Shown: positions 61,000 to 64,000 of the stretch, piece after piece
Position numbering within the stretch: the first letter of the stretch is position 1
Layout of the letters: each line of letters begins with the position of its first letter
DNA from: Ruminococcus sp.
Lineage (GTDB): Bacteria > Bacillota > Clostridia > Oscillospirales > Ruminococcaceae
Assembly: GCF_024691275.1 (NCBI RefSeq)
Contig: NZ_JAILNU010000030.1
Location: 43,892 to 107,891, forward strand
Direction: 5' to 3'
Length of the DNA stretch: 64,000 bases
Made by a program: the position numbers and the translations under genes
Notes under the pieces: generated by a model
Seen by the model: the letters and a program-made list of their open reading frames with translations, nothing else
Database searches by the model: none
Told to the model about the DNA's origin: nothing

Positions 61000-61659
61000 T
61001 CAAACTATCCAGTTTATTCCTTTAACAATACGGTTCTCAGGCTCATTGAAGTGTCCGCCATCGTTCCATTCAAGGATATGACAGGACACGTTTTTATCGC
61101 AGCACACAAGCTCATACTGCCTGCGAGTACAGTCCCCGACAGTCGCCATAATACGGTCGCGAGCCTTTTCTTCGCGGTCGCCGAGACTGAGATAAACGGA
61201 GCTATTCTGCGGTGCGGTATGGCTCTCGGCGTAGCTTATCCAGTTCCCGAACCACAGTGAGCCCGAGCAGCTGATAACTCCGCTGAACGCCTGACTTTCA
61301 TAGAACACCCACAGGCTGAAAAGTCCTGCGAGAGAGTATCCGCAGAGGGCACGCTTTCCCGTGAGACCGTACTCCTTTTCACAGTATGGAACACACTCGT
61401 TCACAAGCCAGTCCAGCGTTGAGCGTCCGCCGCCCGAAAAAGACATTTTCTTGTTGAGCGTGAACTCCCACGGCGAGAAATCGGCGTTCCAGTCCTCGAC
61501 CTCGTAAATGATATAGTTGCACTTTATGTCCTCGCACAGCGCAAGGACTTTTTCAATAGTCTCGGAGCTGTTTTTCATCTCGCCCAAGTATATCGTAGGC
61601 AGGTCAGCACTGTTTATTATGATATGGCAGGTTCTGCCACCGATGGTCTCTGTTTTCAT
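61000..61659 (-). CDS. Putative esterase (alpha/beta hydrolase, Fes/IroE type)
   Basis: 219 aa. Nucleophile elbow GYSLAGLFSLW (Ser about 109), SGSLWF, and a C-terminal GGHFNEPENR His. Length and layout fit the putative-esterase family, which includes Fes/IroE-like enzymes. It overlaps the upstream gene by four bases (ATGA). GAGG before the ATG. Substrate unknown. Confidence 0.85.
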   Translation of the reverse strand: MKTETIGGRTCHIIINSADLPTIYLGEMKNSSETIEKVLALCEDIKCNYIIYEVEDWNADFSPWEFTLNKKMSFSGGGRSTLDWLVNECVPYCEKEYGLTGKRALCGYSLAGLFSLWVFYESQAFSGVISCSGSLWFGNWISYAESHTAPQNSSVYLSLGDREEKARDRIMATVGDCTRRQYELVCCDKNVSCHILEWNDGGHFNEPENRIVKGINWIV

Positions 61660-62219
61660 TGTTTGTCCTCATAATGAAATGCTATTATTGCTTTCAGATT
61701 GTCAAAAATAAATGTCTGTGCTTGTATTGAATATAGATTAAGATAGTATTCCTCACCGTTAGCTCTTGTTTTCATATGTGATGTAATACCTATATCACCG
61801 CCTGCTGTTGTTGCAACACGGCAGCCATCTGCATTTTTGCATATCAAACCAATGCTTTCAAGCCAGTCATTTATCCATGCTGCCTGTATTTTTTTTGAAC
61901 CATTCGGTTCAATTACTCTATTAATTTCGTTGGCAATATCACTTACTCTGCAATCAAAAAGATTAAGTTTCAGTTCTGCAAATTGTTCATCAGTTATGAA
62001 AGTCTGTACCTTTTTATTTTTGCGAGGAACGGTTCTTTTATTCTCAAACACTTCTATCTCCCATTCAAGTATGCGCGAAATATATTCAAAACAGGCTATA
62101 ACACGCCTGTCGCGTACAATGTCACCTTCATTAACTCGTAAACCCGAATTAGGATCCACCCCAACAGCAAGCTTGTCCATATACAGCTTTGCACGTTTTA
62201 GTTTTTCAATTTCGTTCAT
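61656..62219 (-). CDS. Uncharacterised conserved protein
   Basis: 187 aa. Starts MNEIEKLKRAKLYMDKLAVG, with VNEGDIVRDRRVIACFEYIS soon after, a pattern I recognise from unnamed Bacillota proteins but without a function. A C-terminal half near residues 70-187 may be a winged-helix-like or restriction-associated fold, but I cannot support that. Overlaps the esterase start by four bases. Confidence 0.75.
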   Translation of the reverse strand: MNEIEKLKRAKLYMDKLAVGVDPNSGLRVNEGDIVRDRRVIACFEYISRILEWEIEVFENKRTVPRKNKKVQTFITDEQFAELKLNLFDCRVSDIANEINRVIEPNGSKKIQAAWINDWLESIGLICKNADGCRVATTAGGDIGITSHMKTRANGEEYYLNLYSIQAQTFIFDNLKAIIAFHYEDKQ

Positions 62220-62231
62220 TTTTGACCTCCT

Positions 62232-62783
62232 TTACGTACCTATGGATATTCCGAGCTCATACGCCTCTTTTAACGTGGGGCTTTTATCTATGTCGCCTAT
62301 GTCCTTGACTCCGCGCACCAGTATCGTACCGATACTTTCAAGCTTGAAGAAGTCCGGCACCATTTGATACTGCATGATTATGGGCTCAAACAGATTCGGA
62401 AGCTCTGCTGCTCCCACAAGAAGTAGTCCGAGTTTTTTAATGTGAAATGTGTTTCTCATAGGCGTGTGAAGCCTGTCCACGATTGCTTTCAGCTGTGCAC
62501 TGATACCGTAGAAATATACAGGTGAGGCAATAACAACAATGTCCGCATTCCTCAGCTTTTCATATATCTGAACCATGTCATCGTCCTGAAAGCATTGATT
62601 TCCTTCGCGTGTAAAACAGCTGTTGCAGCCAATGCAGGGATTCACATTATAATCGGCAACAGATACTATCTTCACGTTATTATTCTTTGCAGCGCCTTCT
62701 GCAAAGCTCTGCGCCAGCCGCGCAGTATTGCCGTTTTTTCTCACACTGCCAACAAGAATTACTATATTGCTCAACTCCAACAC
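62232..62783 (-). CDS. NADPH-dependent FMN reductase / flavodoxin-family protein
   Basis: 183 aa. The flavodoxin-like fold begins LVGSVRKNGNTARLAQSFAE, has CIGCNSCFTREGNQCFQ and ASPVYFYGISAQLKA, as in iron-sulfur flavoproteins and related reductases. It would reduce FMN or quinones with NADPH. The start is uncertain: a GTG at 62783 is written here; a TTG at 62774 is also possible. The promoter is at 62798-62826. Confidence 0.88.
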   Translation of the reverse strand: MLELSNIVILVGSVRKNGNTARLAQSFAEGAAKNNNVKIVSVADYNVNPCIGCNSCFTREGNQCFQDDDMVQIYEKLRNADIVVIASPVYFYGISAQLKAIVDRLHTPMRNTFHIKKLGLLLVGAAELPNLFEPIIMQYQMVPDFFKLESIGTILVRGVKDIGDIDKSPTLKEAYELGISIGT

Positions 62784-62797
62784 CTCTCTTTTTAATT

Positions 62798-62826
62798 ATT
62801 ATAACTGAAAAAATGCAGTTTTTCAA
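62798..62826 (-). promoter_or_regulatory. Promoter of the minus-strand run 62783-59693
   Basis: Minus strand TTGAAA, 17-bp spacer, TATAAT. Confidence 0.75.
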
Positions 62827-62860
62827 GGTCGATTTGTGAACAGACAACTGCATAAATGAT

Positions 62861-62892
62861 TACCCCGAGACGATTTGCCAATCGCTTCGGGG
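62861..62892. repeat. Intergenic hairpin
   Basis: CCCCGA..CGATT / AATCG..TCGGGG, without a T run on either side. The rest of the 62827-63063 gap shows nothing else. Confidence 0.5.
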
Positions 62893-63063
62893 GGGATTGT
62901 ATTATTATTCGTTTAGGCTTCTTTCTCCTTGCAGTTATTATAATTGCATTATCGCATAATCAAGAGTTCTCAAAAATTTACGATGAAATATTTCCATAAC
63001 CTTTTCAATTGCCAGTCATGAGAACCGCCGCCGTAAATGTAATGTACCCCCGTATGCCTTTGC

Positions 63064-63101
63064 AAAAAAAGAGGACAGCCGCCGCAATTGGTGACTGTCC
63101 T
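63064..63101 (-). terminator. Terminator after the broken resolvase
   Basis: Minus strand AGGACAG/CTGTCCT stem followed by CTTTTTTTG. Confidence 0.8.
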
Positions 63102-63109
63102 TTGTTGTT

Positions 63110-63446
63110 TTATAATGTCTCTGTTATAAGATTGATATATTTGTCCAATGTCGGGCGGCTTATTCCACACATTGCCGCATACTCACATTTTGTAATTTCG
63201 CCGCCCTTGTAAAGATTGTACTTGTCAATTACCTTTTGCGGAATCTGAGCGAGCGTTACAGGTTTTCTTCCGATCTGTTTGCCTTTTGCCTTTGCATTTG
63301 CAACGCCAGATTTAACGCGGCTGCATATCATGTTCAAGTTCACCGAATACACCAGCCATTTGCAGGAAGGCTTTTGTCATAGGATCAAGCTCCCCATTTG
63401 TGCAGTCAATAGTGATAGAGTTCTTAATTAAATGTTTTCTTTGCAT
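63110..63446 (-). pseudogene. Serine resolvase/recombinase fragment with a frameshift
   Basis: Two overlapping frames give one resolvase. The frame ending at 63312 encodes ITIDCTNGELDPMTKAFLQM, then AGVFGELEHDM. The frame 63352-63110 continues with ICSRVKSGVANAKAKGKQIG, RKPVT and a C-terminal helix-turn-helix (ITKCEYAAMCGISRPTLDKY). Joined, this is the hinge, helix E and DNA-binding end of a small serine recombinase. The N-terminal catalytic serine part is missing. It is a decayed mobile-element gene. Confidence 0.85.
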
Positions 63447-63727
63447 CGGCAAGATGCCTATAAATAGAACTTTGTAGCTGTATTAACGATATATAGCTAC
63501 AAAAAGCCTTCTCCAATTTGGCTGTTTTACGTTGCTTACAGCAATTTATAATTCGGTACTGTTTTCGGGATATGTTCGTTTCAGCTTGATAAAGTCATAG
63601 TGAATAATAAAAAAGATATTCCATGAAGGCAAATTCCGACTATGACAGAAATATGACACTTTACTATTTAGTCAAATAAATAAGCGTTCCCTCACTTAGA
63701 AGAAACGCCAATTTATCGCTGTTTTAT
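63447..63727. other. Non-coding stretch between the resolvase remnant and the tRNA fragment
   Basis: About 280 bp without an ORF or clear structure; AT-rich. Confidence 0.5.
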
Positions 63728-63759
63728 TGGAGCTTGTGACGGGACTCGAACCTGCGACC
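63728..63759 (-). other. tRNA 3'-end fragment (possible attachment-site remnant)
   Basis: Minus strand CGCAGGTTCGAGTCCCGTC plus ACAAGCTCCA: the T-arm with its TTCGAGT loop, the 3' acceptor strand, a T discriminator and CCA. There is no 5' half, D-arm or anticodon arm upstream on that strand. The T-stem has a mismatch. It is what site-specific integration into a tRNA gene leaves behind. A T discriminator would fit a tRNA-Gly or tRNA-Cys origin. Confidence 0.75.
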
Positions 63760-63801
63760 GAGGACTGTTTTTAAAGCGAACATAATTTCTAGTTTTGATT
63801 G

Positions 63802-64000
63802 TTACGCTGCTTTTGCCACAGTTTCCTTCAGTTCGCCTACGAATCTGTAATATATCTCTACCTGCTGATATGTCTTTCCATAGAGCTTTTCCTTGTGGTG
63901 GACAACTATTTTGTCGATAAGCTCATTGAGTATATCAGCATTGAGTTCCTTTATATCCGTATAACTGTCAATTACTTTTGTAAATTTATCGGCGGCATCG
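63802..64000 (-). CDS. Large serine recombinase, C-terminal end (runs off the right edge)
   Basis: The last 65 codons of a large serine recombinase with the DUF4368-type C-terminus: ELNADILNELIDKIVVH, then KLYGKTYQQVEIYYRFVGEL. Such enzymes integrate and excise conjugative elements. It points toward DNA beyond the window. It lies 42 bp from the tRNA fragment, the usual place for an att site. Confidence 0.88.
   Translation of the reverse strand, partial: DAADKFTKVIDSYTDIKELNADILNELIDKIVVHHKEKLYGKTYQQVEIYYRFVGELKETVAKAA

Overview
The window looks like a chromosomal segment of a Ruminococcus-type gut or rumen bacterium (Bacillota, Oscillospiraceae). The grounds are Gram-positive TTGACA/TATAAT promoters with 17-bp spacers, AGGAGG-type ribosome binding sites, the SRP RNA-dnaX-ybaB-recR block, and five secreted proteins ending in type I dockerins, as expected of a cellulosome-forming plant-fibre or glycan degrader. 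No species can be named from the sequence alone.

Layout. Positions 1-6760: start of a glycogen phosphorylase, a signal-peptidase-like membrane protein, a three-gene membrane/XRE cluster with promoter-overlapping inverted repeats, a YitT protein and a cysteine-cluster protein. Positions 6937-10862: recR, ybaB, dnaX, a TPR protein and the SRP RNA, all on the minus strand. Positions 11032-16001: a lipoprotein, a degenerate cyclophilin, a tandem double cyclophilin and murA. Positions 16288-23566: a MATE exporter, then a TetR regulator divergent from an MmpL transporter and a giant glycine-heptad protein, with three TGAC-N5-GTCA operators between them. Positions 23625-27436: an acetyltransferase, a small HEAT-like protein and a calcium-type P-ATPase. 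Positions 28163-31310: a complete agr-type quorum-sensing locus (agrB-agrA-agrC, then a 51-aa agrD-like peptide gene with its own promoter).

Positions 31417-34218 encode a leucine-rich-repeat dockerin protein. Positions 34326-40256 hold the most unusual block: nifX-like, nifB, nifH and a DUF1858 redox peptide without nifDK or nifEN; two unlisted 28- and 30-residue peptide genes that are homologous to each other; a tRNA dehydratase gene (tcdA); a LysR regulator; and an ACT-domain gene behind a candidate transcription attenuator with a Cys-containing leader peptide. Three transcription units in this block (nif, peptide 1, peptide 2) start from near-identical promoters (ATTGGACAA, N16, TATAATATA, then CATAYC), which suggests one regulon.

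Positions 40292-57680 carry an orphan sugar-binding lipoprotein, an ABC-F ATPase, a CotH-dockerin protein, a rhomboid-like protein without catalytic residues, a sortase, a secreted hydrolase, a 1007-aa dockerin protein, a GH95-CBM-dockerin fucosidase, an XRE regulator and another dockerin protein. Positions 57800-62826 hold small or broken genes, a class C beta-lactamase-like hydrolase and a compact minus-strand run (SDR, unknown, esterase, unknown, flavin reductase). Positions 63064-64000 enter mobile DNA: a frameshifted resolvase, a tRNA 3'-end fragment and the C-terminus of a large serine recombinase.

Two families of dispersed palindromic intergenic repeats recur through the window. One copy sits inside the loop of an otherwise normal terminator (48301-48448), which is good evidence that the family has moved.
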